A DNA stretch of 64,000 nt from Microbacterium sp. TNHR37B (GTDB lineage: Bacteria > Actinomycetota > Actinomycetes > Actinomycetales > Microbacteriaceae): NCBI RefSeq assembly GCF_001620065.1, contig NZ_LQGV01000001.1:62001-126000 (forward strand), written 5' to 3'. Below are positions 52,566 to 60,296 of this stretch, piece after piece. Below the pieces are notes generated by a model that was given only the letters and a program-made list of their open reading frames with translations, was not told the origin of the DNA and made no database searches. Numbering within the stretch: position 1 is the first letter of the stretch; each line of letters starts with the position of its first letter. A program made the position numbers and the translations under genes.

Positions 52566-52600
52566 GGGGAGGCGCGGTCGTCTCGACGCGCGTCCTCCCC
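52566..52600. terminator. bidirectional hairpin between GH2 and oxidoreductase genes
   Basis: GGGGAGG-CGCG pairs with CGCG-T-CCTCCCC (one bulged base), between two convergent stop codons. It could end transcription from both sides. Confidence 0.6.
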
Positions 52601-52607
52601 TTCGCCC

Positions 52608-53756
52608 TCACGGCAGGGCGACGGCGCGACCCGAATCGTGCGAGTCCAGCGCTGCGGCGATGATGCGATGCGCCTCGAGCGCCTCGTGGGGCGTCGCGCA
52701 GCCGAATCGATCGCCGAGCTCTCCGGCGTACTCGGCCAGGAATGCGGACCACATCTGCAGAATGGAGTCGGCGAAACCGAACTCGAACAGCGGACCGGTG
52801 ACGCTCGGCCATACCGAGACGCTTCCCGTGTCGGCCTGTTGCCAGACCTGCTCGCGTCCGACGCCCGGCAGGTCCACTCGCCGGAAGAACTCCACGCTCT
52901 TGGGGTTCTTGGTCGAGTACCGCACGCCGCCCTCGAGTCCCTGGACCTCGAGAGACCAGGTGTTCTTGTCTCCGAGAGAGACGCGCTTCGTCTCGACGCG
53001 CAACGAGATCTCTCCACCGGTCGCCGGAACCCGGGCCAGGAGTTCCGCATTCTCGAATGTGTCGACCGGCTCCCATCCGTCGGGCCCTCTCCGTTCCGGA
53101 ACGATGTCCTGGAGGAGGCCGTACACCGACGCCGGTTCCCAGCCGAGTCGCAAGGGGATGTGCAGAGCGTGCATGCCCAGATCGTTGAGCGCGCCGGCTC
53201 GGCCGTTGTACCGTGCCTGACGTTTCCAGTTGATGGGCTTGTCGAGGTCGAGATCACTCGAGTGGAGCATGGCCGCACGCACGGAGAACGGCCGGCCCAC
53301 GGCGCCGGCGCGGACGGCCTCGACGACCCATTGCGCGCCCGGGTAGAACGGGATCTCACTGGAGCAGCGCACGAAGGCGCCCGGTGTCTCTTCGATCACC
53401 CGGACGATTCGCCGCGCGGCCGCGAGATCGATCCCGAAGGGCTTCTCGGCCAGCAGCGCTTTCCCGGCGCGGATGGCGTCGATGTAGAACTGCTCGTGAA
53501 GGTCGTGGCGCACGGCGATGTAGACGACATCGATCTCGGGGTCGGCGAGGAGTCGTCGATAGTCCTCGTGGAGGCCGCGCACGGTATCGATGTCCGCGAA
53601 CCACGAGAGGGCCTGGGGGTTGATGTCGGCCACCGCGGTGAGTCGGGCCTCGACCGGGTGATCCACGAGTGTCGGCCATCGTCGGATCGCGCCGGCGACC
53701 TCTCGGCCCATGAGCCCTCCGCCGATGATGCCGACGTTGACGACGCGGCGACTCAT
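52608..53756 (-). CDS. Gfo/Idh/MocA-family NAD(P)-dependent oxidoreductase
   Basis: 382 residues. The Rossmann motif is VGIIGGGLMGREVAG (about 8-22). The catalytic lysine is in AEKPFGIDL. The substrate-domain dyad is in LNDLGMHALHIPL. The family oxidises or reduces hydroxyls of sugars and inositols. It is downstream of and overlapping the aldolase gene (ATGA), so it forms a two-gene unit likely controlled from operator 3. The substrate is unknown; a sugar or 2-keto-sugar released in this pathway is plausible. Confidence 0.9.
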   Translation of the reverse strand: MSRRVVNVGIIGGGLMGREVAGAIRRWPTLVDHPVEARLTAVADINPQALSWFADIDTVRGLHEDYRRLLADPEIDVVYIAVRHDLHEQFYIDAIRAGKALLAEKPFGIDLAAARRIVRVIEETPGAFVRCSSEIPFYPGAQWVVEAVRAGAVGRPFSVRAAMLHSSDLDLDKPINWKRQARYNGRAGALNDLGMHALHIPLRLGWEPASVYGLLQDIVPERRGPDGWEPVDTFENAELLARVPATGGEISLRVETKRVSLGDKNTWSLEVQGLEGGVRYSTKNPKSVEFFRRVDLPGVGREQVWQQADTGSVSVWPSVTGPLFEFGFADSILQMWSAFLAEYAGELGDRFGCATPHEALEAHRIIAAALDSHDSGRAVALP

Positions 53757-54589
53757 GCTGCGGCCTCCACGCGGGCGAGGGCATCCTCGACGGAGAGGTC
53801 GTCGTGGAGCATGCCCATCAGTGCGCGCGTGATCCCCGCGGGGTCGCGGTGCTGGACGATGTTGCGGCCATAGACCACGCCGTCCGCGCCTTGATCCAGC
53901 AGAGCCCGCGTGCGTGTGAGCAGTTCGCGGTCATCGACCCGCCCGCCGCCTCGCACCAGGATCGGGAGCCCGGAGGCGGCCTGGACGACGAGGTGGTAGT
54001 CCTCCACGCGATCCGTCGGGTCGGCCTTGATGAGATCGGCGCCCAACTCGACCGCCTGGCGGACGAGGGCGACGATGCGGGTGGTGTCCCCCTCGACGAG
54101 GTAGCTCCCGCGAGGGTTGTCCCGCATGACGAGGGGTTCCACCATGAGTGGCATCCCGTAGCGCTCGGCCTCGGATTTCAGAGCCTGGATCGTTCGGATG
54201 TTCTCTGCGCGGATCTCGGGGTGACCGGGGAGGTCCATGAGGTTCGCGACGATGCAGACCGCGTCCATCCGCACCGCGATCTCCACGGCGTCCGGGAAAT
54301 GGGTGCTGAACAGCAGCGGGTCCAGGGGATGGCCGTAGACGTTGGCCACATCCGCGCGCAGGACCAGCGCCGGCTTGCGCCGATCGGGGATCTGCTGCAG
54401 ATGCCGAGCTTGCCCCGGCGTCAGTTGGATGGCATCCGGCGCCGCGCCGACGATCGTGGTCACTGCCGCGCTGATGTCCTCGATCCCGGTGAGCACCGAG
54501 GGCTCGCCGAAGATCCCATGGTCGATCGCCACGTCGAGCGCGCGCCTCGACGCGGGGTGGAACAGTCGGTGGAGTCGATAAGCCGTCAC
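53753..54589 (-). CDS. class I aldolase, LsrF/DhnA (DeoC-like) family
   Basis: 278 residues, (beta/alpha)8 barrel. N-terminal ALDVAIDHGIFG, Schiff-base lysine in ADLIKADPTD, and the phosphate-binding end VRGGGRVDDRELL with QGADGVVYGRNI. This is the pattern of the archaeal-type FBP aldolase/LsrF group, which acts on ketose phosphates. It probably splits the phosphorylated sugar formed by the PfkB kinase, whose gene is divergent across operator 3. Confidence 0.88.
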   Translation of the reverse strand: MTAYRLHRLFHPASRRALDVAIDHGIFGEPSVLTGIEDISAAVTTIVGAAPDAIQLTPGQARHLQQIPDRRKPALVLRADVANVYGHPLDPLLFSTHFPDAVEIAVRMDAVCIVANLMDLPGHPEIRAENIRTIQALKSEAERYGMPLMVEPLVMRDNPRGSYLVEGDTTRIVALVRQAVELGADLIKADPTDRVEDYHLVVQAASGLPILVRGGGRVDDRELLTRTRALLDQGADGVVYGRNIVQHRDPAGITRALMGMLHDDLSVEDALARVEAAA

Positions 54590-54648
54590 GGGGTTTCCCT
54601 TCGCTCAGGGGACGAAGCCCCGCTGTGACGTCGATGCTATTGTGGCGA

Positions 54649-54660
54649 GACAACGTTGTC
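54649..54660. promoter_or_regulatory. LacI-type operator 3
   Basis: GACAACGTTGTC with GA on the left, in the 86-bp gap between the divergent aldolase and PfkB genes, 16 bases before the kinase start. It can control both directions. Confidence 0.85.
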
Positions 54661-54675
54661 CAGAGGAGGTCGAGG

Positions 54676-55677
54676 ATGACCGGATCTCGCGATCAGGCCG
54701 TCATGGTGGTCGGTCACGCCTGCGTGGATCTTCTTCCCCGGATGTCGGGACCCCCGGCTCTGGCTCCGGGCGTGCTGACCGACATCGGCCCGCTCGAGAT
54801 CCGGTGCGGGGGAAGTGTCGTCAACACGGCAGAGGCGCTTCACGCCTTGGGGCGGTCGGTGCGGGTGGCTGCGGCGATCGGCGACGATCATCTGGGCGTG
54901 CTCCTGGAGCGTCATCTGCGACAGGTCGACCCCGACGCCGTGATCGAGCGCGTCGACGACGGAACCTCCTACTCGCTCGTGTTCGAGCACGGTGGAGCGA
55001 GCCGTGCGATCTGGCACCATGTGGGCGCGAATGCGCACTTCGTGGGAGAGCGACTCGACTTCCGCGGTGTCGAGCTGGTGCACCTCGGGTACGCCACGGC
55101 GCTTCCCGGACTCATCAGGGCAGAGGAGGAGGGCATTCCACCGCTTCTGGACGCCATGGCCGCAGCGGGGGCGACGCGTAGCGTCGACTTCGCGACGGTG
55201 GATCCGGCGTCTCCAGAACGTCAAGCCTGGCGAGAGCGTCTTGCCCACCTCCTGCCGCACATGGACGTCGTCAGCCCGAGCGCGGACGACCTGGCCTCGA
55301 TCGGATGGCTGGCCCCGGGGGCGAAGCCTCGCGACGTGGCCGATGCCGCACGCCGTCTCGTGAACGGGGGAGCGGCAGTAGCCCTCGTGACCGACGGTGC
55401 GCGGGGCGCTCACCTGCACACGGCGGATCGCGCGCGTTTGGAGCGCGGCGGTGCCGCGCTGAGGCGCCTTGGCGCGGAATGGGAGGGTGTGAGGGAAGAG
55501 TTCCCGGCTGCGCCGGTGGCGGAGGTGGTCGGTACCAACGGAGCGGGCGACACCGCGACGGCGGGGCTGATCCATGCCCTCCTCGCCGGATATACTCCCC
55601 GAGATGCCGGTCGTCTCGCCGTTGCTGTCGCGGCTCAGCGGGTGGCAGGCCTGGATCTCCGCATCGAGGATGCATGA
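54676..55677 (+). CDS. PfkB-family carbohydrate kinase
   Basis: 333 residues from the ATG at 54676 with GAGGAGG upstream. Ribokinase fold: sugar-binding GHACVDLLP and GGSVVNTAEALHALG near the N-terminus, and the anion-hole/catalytic-base motif GTNGAGDTATAGL near the C-terminus. It phosphorylates a furanose or related sugar with ATP. It is divergent from the aldolase; the LacI gene follows 33 bases downstream and is likely cotranscribed. Confidence 0.92.
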   Translation: MTGSRDQAVMVVGHACVDLLPRMSGPPALAPGVLTDIGPLEIRCGGSVVNTAEALHALGRSVRVAAAIGDDHLGVLLERHLRQVDPDAVIERVDDGTSYSLVFEHGGASRAIWHHVGANAHFVGERLDFRGVELVHLGYATALPGLIRAEEEGIPPLLDAMAAAGATRSVDFATVDPASPERQAWRERLAHLLPHMDVVSPSADDLASIGWLAPGAKPRDVADAARRLVNGGAAVALVTDGARGAHLHTADRARLERGGAALRRLGAEWEGVREEFPAAPVAEVVGTNGAGDTATAGLIHALLAGYTPRDAGRLAVAVAAQRVAGLDLRIEDA

Positions 55678-55710
55678 GGCGTCCCGGGGGTCCTGATCCG
55701 AGGGATGTGC

Positions 55711-56736
55711 ATGGACACGACGCAGGAGGCTCGGCGCCCGACGCTACATGACGTGGCGGCGCTCGCGGGAGTGAGCATCAAGACCGTGTCCCGGGTCGTC
55801 AACGGAGTGAGCACCGTCGACAAGGGAATCGCCGAGCGCGTGCGAGAAGCCGTGACGAGCCTCGGCTATCGCCCCAACCAGTTGGCGTCCCGACTGCGGT
55901 CGGGTGCGCCGACCGCGATGATCGGACTGGTCCTGAAGGACATCTCCAACGAGTTCTACTCCTCGATCACGCTCGGGGTCGCTTCGTCGGCGCGTGCACG
56001 CTCCACGCAGCTGATCACCGCGGCCTCGGATGAGGACGTCGACGCCGCCGAGGAACTGGATCTCATCTTCGATCTCTGTCGTCGCCGAGTGGATGGGATG
56101 ATCGTGATCCCGCGTGGCGGTGATTACTCGGCCCTCCAGCCGGAGATCGAGTTGGGCACCCCGATGGTCTTCCTCGATCGGCATCCCGAGGAACTGTCCG
56201 TCGACTCGGTCATGCTCGACAACGCCGGGGGAAGCCGCGCCGCGATCAACCGTCTCGTCGAACGCGGACATCGTCGAATCGGACTCGTCTTCCACGACCT
56301 CGAACTCGAACCGATCGCGGCGCGATTGGCGGGTGTGCGCGACGCGTTCGCGGATGCGGGCATCGAGGAGGACCCGGAGCTGGTGGTGTCGGGGCTGCGC
56401 GACCCGGAGTCGGCGCGCGTGGCGGCGCAGCGCATGCTGGAGATGGACGAGCCACCGACCGCGATCTTCTGTGCCTACAACCGTCTCACCGAGGGCGTGT
56501 TGACTGCGGTGTGGGAGTCGCGTTCCCAGACCCTCGTCGCAGGCTTCGACGACTTCCGCTTCAGTGGAATCGTGCCGGTGCCGCTGGTCCTCGTCGCCTA
56601 CGACGCGCAGCGATACGGCCGAACAGCGGCAGACCTGCTGTTCGAGCGCATCGCGGGGGACCGATCTCCCTCCCGCAAGATCATCCTTCCGACGTCCATC
56701 GTCGAGACCGGACTCCTCTCCTCAGCTCGTCCTTGA
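55711..56736 (+). CDS. LacI-family repressor of the glycan locus
   Basis: 341 residues; the ATG at 55711 is preferred over 55705 because GAGGG then has proper spacing. The LacI helix-turn-helix (RPTLHDVAALAGVSIKTVSR, VVNGVSTVDKG) and hinge YRPNQLASRLRSG are followed by a periplasmic-binding-protein-like effector domain (MIGLVLKDISNEFYSSI). It is cotranscribed with PfkB from operator 3, so autoregulated. It is the obvious protein for the four GACAACGTTGTC sites; the inducer is presumably a sugar or sugar phosphate of the pathway. Confidence 0.93.
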   Translation: MDTTQEARRPTLHDVAALAGVSIKTVSRVVNGVSTVDKGIAERVREAVTSLGYRPNQLASRLRSGAPTAMIGLVLKDISNEFYSSITLGVASSARARSTQLITAASDEDVDAAEELDLIFDLCRRRVDGMIVIPRGGDYSALQPEIELGTPMVFLDRHPEELSVDSVMLDNAGGSRAAINRLVERGHRRIGLVFHDLELEPIAARLAGVRDAFADAGIEEDPELVVSGLRDPESARVAAQRMLEMDEPPTAIFCAYNRLTEGVLTAVWESRSQTLVAGFDDFRFSGIVPVPLVLVAYDAQRYGRTAADLLFERIAGDRSPSRKIILPTSIVETGLLSSARP

Positions 56737-56761
56737 CGGGAGCAGACGGTCCTAGTTAAAT
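56733..56761 (+). promoter_or_regulatory. promoter of kinase-enolase-epimerase operon
   Basis: TTGACG (56733-56738), a 17-base spacer and TTAAAT (56756-56761). LacI operator 4 follows 14 bases later. The -35 overlaps the stop codon of the LacI gene. Confidence 0.65.
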
Positions 56762-56775
56762 GGTCGCTCAAGTGA

Positions 56776-56787
56776 GACAACGTTGTC
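56776..56787. promoter_or_regulatory. LacI-type operator 4
   Basis: GACAACGTTGTC with left flank GTGA identical to operator 2, between the promoter and the APH-fold kinase start. Confidence 0.85.
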
Positions 56788-56803
56788 CACGGTGAGGAGC
56801 TGC

Positions 56804-57817
56804 ATGTCCACGTCGGTCTTCGGGCAGCCATCGCGCCTGGACCCGGAGAGCGCACGGGGCATCGTCTCCGCCCTGGGGATCGATGTCGACGCGGCCCGTG
56901 CACGGCTGCTGACCGGCGGGGTATCGAGCGTCGTCGTCGCCATCGACGGCGCCCGCGCCGTGGTGGTCAAACAGGCACTCGCCCATCTCGACGTCGCCAC
57001 GGTCTGGGAGGCCGATCCCTCGCGATCGCAGACCGAGGTCGCTGCCCTGCACCTCTTCCACTCGATCACGCCGAATCACGTCCCCGACGTCCTCGCGTCC
57101 GTCCCCGACCGTCACGTGATCGTCATGGAGCGCGCTCCGCGCGGGTGGCGCGACTGGCGAGCCGTGCTCTTGGCCCGGCCCGGCCCGGCTGACGTGGATC
57201 GGGGTCGCGCCCTCGGACGTATCGTCGGTTCCTGGCACGCCGCGACGTGGAAAGATGACCGGCTCCGATCGGCGTTCGATCGGGAGACGGCGTTCGATCA
57301 GCTTCGGCTCGATCCGTTCCATCGCGAGCTGATCCGGCGCGGCGTGGTCTCCGCCGATGTCCTCGCGCCGCTCATCGACCAGTTGGCGCACACCCGTGAA
57401 TGCGTCGTGCACGGTGATCTGTCTCCGAAGAATGTTCTTGTCGGAGATCCCGGAATGTGGGTGATCGATGCGGAGGTCGCGCATTTCGGTGCGGCCGTGT
57501 TCGACGTGGCGTTCCTGGTCGCTCATCTGGCCGTGAAGTCCTTCCACCTGCCCGACTCGAGCCACGTGCTCCGCGCCGTGGCGCACGCGTTCCGCGAGGG
57601 ATACGAGGAGGCGAACCCGCAGCGCGTGACGGCCGGTGACATCGTGCGTCACGCGGCGGCGATCATGGCTGCCCGCGTGCACGGGAAGTCGCCCGCTGCC
57701 TATCTCGGCGCGTCCGAGGCGGCTCTGGTCGCATCGACCGCCCGCGAGGCGCTGGGAGCCCCCGACCCGGAGTTCGAGATGCTCTGGAACGCGACCGATC
57801 GAAGGGACCGACGATGA
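56804..57817 (+). CDS. APH/ChoK-fold small-molecule kinase
   Basis: 337 residues from the ATG at 56804 with GAGGAG upstream. Protein-kinase-like fold of the aminoglycoside phosphotransferase family: ATP-lysine in AVVVKQAL, catalytic loop HGDLSPKNVLVGD, metal aspartate in WVIDAEVAHFG. Its catabolic context (enolase paralogue, epimerase, LacI operator) argues for a metabolite or sugar kinase, like methylthioribose or maltose kinases, not antibiotic resistance. It overlaps the enolase-like gene (ATGA). Confidence 0.85.
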   Translation: MSTSVFGQPSRLDPESARGIVSALGIDVDAARARLLTGGVSSVVVAIDGARAVVVKQALAHLDVATVWEADPSRSQTEVAALHLFHSITPNHVPDVLASVPDRHVIVMERAPRGWRDWRAVLLARPGPADVDRGRALGRIVGSWHAATWKDDRLRSAFDRETAFDQLRLDPFHRELIRRGVVSADVLAPLIDQLAHTRECVVHGDLSPKNVLVGDPGMWVIDAEVAHFGAAVFDVAFLVAHLAVKSFHLPDSSHVLRAVAHAFREGYEEANPQRVTAGDIVRHAAAIMAARVHGKSPAAYLGASEAALVASTAREALGAPDPEFEMLWNATDRRDRR

Positions 57818-59088
57818 CCACGATCGCCGCCGTCGCGGCATGGGAGGCACTCGACTCGCGGGGCAAGCCCACCGTCGCGGTGGCCGTGACCCTCGACGAT
57901 GGCTCACGAGCCACCGCGCTGGCACCGTCGGGGGCCTCCGCGGGGTCACACGAGGCGCGGGAGCTGCGAGACGGCGGCCATCGCTATCGGGGCGCCGGCG
58001 TGCGGCAGGCGGTGAATCACGTCATCGACCGCATTGCACCGCGGGTCGTCGGTGCCGACGCGGATGAGCCCGCCGACATCGATGCCCTGTTGGTCACGCT
58101 CGATCCCCGTGCCGACCTCGGTGATCTCGGCGCCAACGCCGTCCTGGCGGTGTCTCTCGCGACGTGGCGTGCGGTGGCCCGGCGACGCGGGTCTCTGGCC
58201 CGGCTCCTGCAACCCGAGGGAGCGCTGCTTCTCCCGATGCCGATGGTCAACGTGGTCTCCGGCGGTGCGCACGCCGGCCGGCTCATCGACATCCAGGACG
58301 TGTTGGTCATCCCGAACGGAGCGCCCGATTTCGCGACCGCTCTGGAGTGGGCGTCCCGAGTGCGAGCGGAGGCCGCGGTCCTCGCGCAGGAGCACGGCTA
58401 CGAGACGGCCGTGCTCGTCGCCGATGAGGGTGGCCTCGGCCTCCCTCTCCCGGGCAATCGCGCCGCGCTGCAACTCGTCGCGGATGCCATCGAACGTGCC
58501 GGACTCGAACCGGGGCGTGACGCGTCCATTGCTCTCGATCTCGCAGCCACCCAGCTCGTCCGCGACGGCCTCTACGAGCTCGCCGGCGAAGGCCGTCGGC
58601 TCGATTCCGCCGCCCTCGTCGCGGAGGTGGCGGAGTGGGCCGATGCGTTCCCGATCCTGTCCGTCGAGGACCTCCTCGGAGAGGACGACTGGGAGGGGTG
58701 GAGTCTCGCCACAGCCACGCTCGGCGACCGCGTGCGATTGGTGGGCGACGATCTCTTCGTCACCGATCCACGCCGCGTCGAGCGAGGAATCCTCGACAGG
58801 GCGGCCAACGCGGTGCTCATCAAGGTGAACCAGAGCGGCACGGTCAGCGGCGCGTTCGCGGCTCTCACCCGGGCGCGCGCGGCCGGGTGGGACACGATCG
58901 TCTCGGCGCGCTCGGGAGACACGGAGCAGTCCTGGCTCGCCGATCTCGCAGTCGGCTGGTCGGCCGGCCAGATCAAGGTCGGGTCCACGCACCGTTCGGA
59001 ACGCACGGCGAAATGGAATCGCCTCCTCGAGCTCGAAGCGACCGAGAAGACCGTCTTCGCGCGCTCGCCAATGGGAGTGCGGCGATGA
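57814..59088 (+). CDS. enolase paralogue with catalytic His replaced by Ala
   Basis: 424 residues, full enolase length. Conserved: ALDSRGKPTV, loop Ser S42 in PSGASAGS, the His of GGAHAG, the Glu of DEGG, metal ligands in ALDLAA, SVED and GDDLFVTD, the catalytic Lys in LIKVNQSGT and the Lys of GQIKVGS. Changed: the invariant SHRSGETED is SARSGDTEQ, so the active-site His that contacts 2-phosphoglycerate is Ala (A365). Loop GGFAP is GGLGL and loop T becomes A. The barrel chemistry is intact but substrate recognition differs. It is probably a dehydratase for another acid-phosphate rather than the glycolytic enzyme. It is coupled to both neighbours by ATGA overlaps. Confidence 0.85.
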   Translation: MTTIAAVAAWEALDSRGKPTVAVAVTLDDGSRATALAPSGASAGSHEARELRDGGHRYRGAGVRQAVNHVIDRIAPRVVGADADEPADIDALLVTLDPRADLGDLGANAVLAVSLATWRAVARRRGSLARLLQPEGALLLPMPMVNVVSGGAHAGRLIDIQDVLVIPNGAPDFATALEWASRVRAEAAVLAQEHGYETAVLVADEGGLGLPLPGNRAALQLVADAIERAGLEPGRDASIALDLAATQLVRDGLYELAGEGRRLDSAALVAEVAEWADAFPILSVEDLLGEDDWEGWSLATATLGDRVRLVGDDLFVTDPRRVERGILDRAANAVLIKVNQSGTVSGAFAALTRARAAGWDTIVSARSGDTEQSWLADLAVGWSAGQIKVGSTHRSERTAKWNRLLELEATEKTVFARSPMGVRR

Positions 59089-60296
59089 TCCCGGAGGCAG
59101 CCATCTCGATTCTGAGCGCGTCGGGGAGATCGCGCGAGGCGCGGCGTCTGCTTGCCTTCCCGCAACCGCCGTTTCCTCCACAGGGTGGCGCATACTGGCT
59201 CGACGACGACGGTCGGCCCCTGCAGGACGAGCCGGTATGGACGTGGATCACCGCGCGAACGGCGCACGTCTACGGACTCGCTCATCTCGCCGGAGCGCCC
59301 GATGCGCGATGGCGAGCAGAGGTCGCGCTGCGCGGCCTCCGCGGGCCCCTTCGAGATGAGCGCGACGGTGGGTGGTTCGAGTCCTCCCCATCGCGAAGGA
59401 CCCACAAGACCGCCTACACGCACGCGGCGGTGCTCTTGGCGTCGACGACGGCCCTGCGCGCAGGACTGGACATCACCGGAGAGTTGCTCAGGGAGTCGCT
59501 GGAGGTGATCGACGAGCGGTTCTGGGACGAAGAGGCAGGGATGTCGCGTGACGCGATGACACGCGACTGGTCCTCCACGTCGGACTATCGGGGTCTCAAC
59601 GCGAACATGCACCTCGTCGAGGCCTACCTGGCCGTTCCCGACGAGGTCTCCCCACTCGCTCGACAGCGCGCGCTGGGGATCTGCCGGCGGGTCGTGGCGT
59701 GGGCGGAGGTCACCGATTGGCGTCTTCCCGAGCACTTCGATCTGGCCTGGGGTCCCGTGCTCGACTACGGCATCGACCGCCCGTCCGATCCGTTCACCCC
59801 GTTCGGATCGACGCCGGGGCACGGTTTCGAATGGGCACGGTTGCTCGCGGGCGCATCGGTGGAGGGCTCGGCGAAGGATGCGGCCTGGCTTCGTGAGGCC
59901 GCTCTCTCGCTCTACGATCGCGCTGCACGCGACGGATGGGCGCGGGACGGCGAGCCCGGTTTCGTCTACACCGTCGACTGGGAGGGCAGACCCGTCGCTT
60001 CACAGCGGTTGTTCTGGGTCGCCGCCGAAGCCGTTGCGGCGGCGGAGGTCCTCCTCAAGCTCACGGGGGATCCGCGGTACCACGACGATCGCCGTGTCTG
60101 GTGGCGTTACATCGACGAGTATCTCGTGGATCGTGAGCGCGGCTCCTGGCGGCACGAACTGGACCTCGGGAACCGACCCGCGAGCACGATCTGGGCGGGT
60201 AAGCCAGACCTCTACCACGCGTACCAGGCGTGCATCGTCCCCGATCTGCCCCTCTCGGCATCGGTCTCGGAAGGGGTGGCGCGTGCGCGAGTCTGA
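59085..60296 (+). CDS. AGE-family sugar epimerase/isomerase
   Basis: 403 residues, (alpha/alpha)6 barrel of the N-acylglucosamine 2-epimerase/mannose isomerase/YihS group. Motifs: AYTHAAVLLAST, LNANMHLVEAYL with active-site His, TPGHGFEWARLLAG with the second His-Glu pair, and the late KPDLYHAYQA His. It likely converts an aldose (for example mannose) to a ketose in the cytoplasm. Its start overlaps the enolase-like stop (ATGA), and its 3' end overlaps the esterase gene by 14 bases. Confidence 0.88.
   Translation: MIPEAAISILSASGRSREARRLLAFPQPPFPPQGGAYWLDDDGRPLQDEPVWTWITARTAHVYGLAHLAGAPDARWRAEVALRGLRGPLRDERDGGWFESSPSRRTHKTAYTHAAVLLASTTALRAGLDITGELLRESLEVIDERFWDEEAGMSRDAMTRDWSSTSDYRGLNANMHLVEAYLAVPDEVSPLARQRALGICRRVVAWAEVTDWRLPEHFDLAWGPVLDYGIDRPSDPFTPFGSTPGHGFEWARLLAGASVEGSAKDAAWLREAALSLYDRAARDGWARDGEPGFVYTVDWEGRPVASQRLFWVAAEAVAAAEVLLKLTGDPRYHDDRRVWWRYIDEYLVDRERGSWRHELDLGNRPASTIWAGKPDLYHAYQACIVPDLPLSASVSEGVARARV

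Noticed and set aside
56804..57817. APH-fold gene as an aminoglycoside-resistance determinant
   Set aside because: Genomic context (LacI operator, enolase-like and epimerase genes) favours a metabolite kinase; fold alone does not show resistance.
59878..60282. Apparent N-terminal extension (possible fusion) of the carboxylesterase at 60283
   Set aside because: It lies in another frame of the epimerase gene, which has intact motifs to its own stop; the GTG at 60283 gives the normal esterase length.
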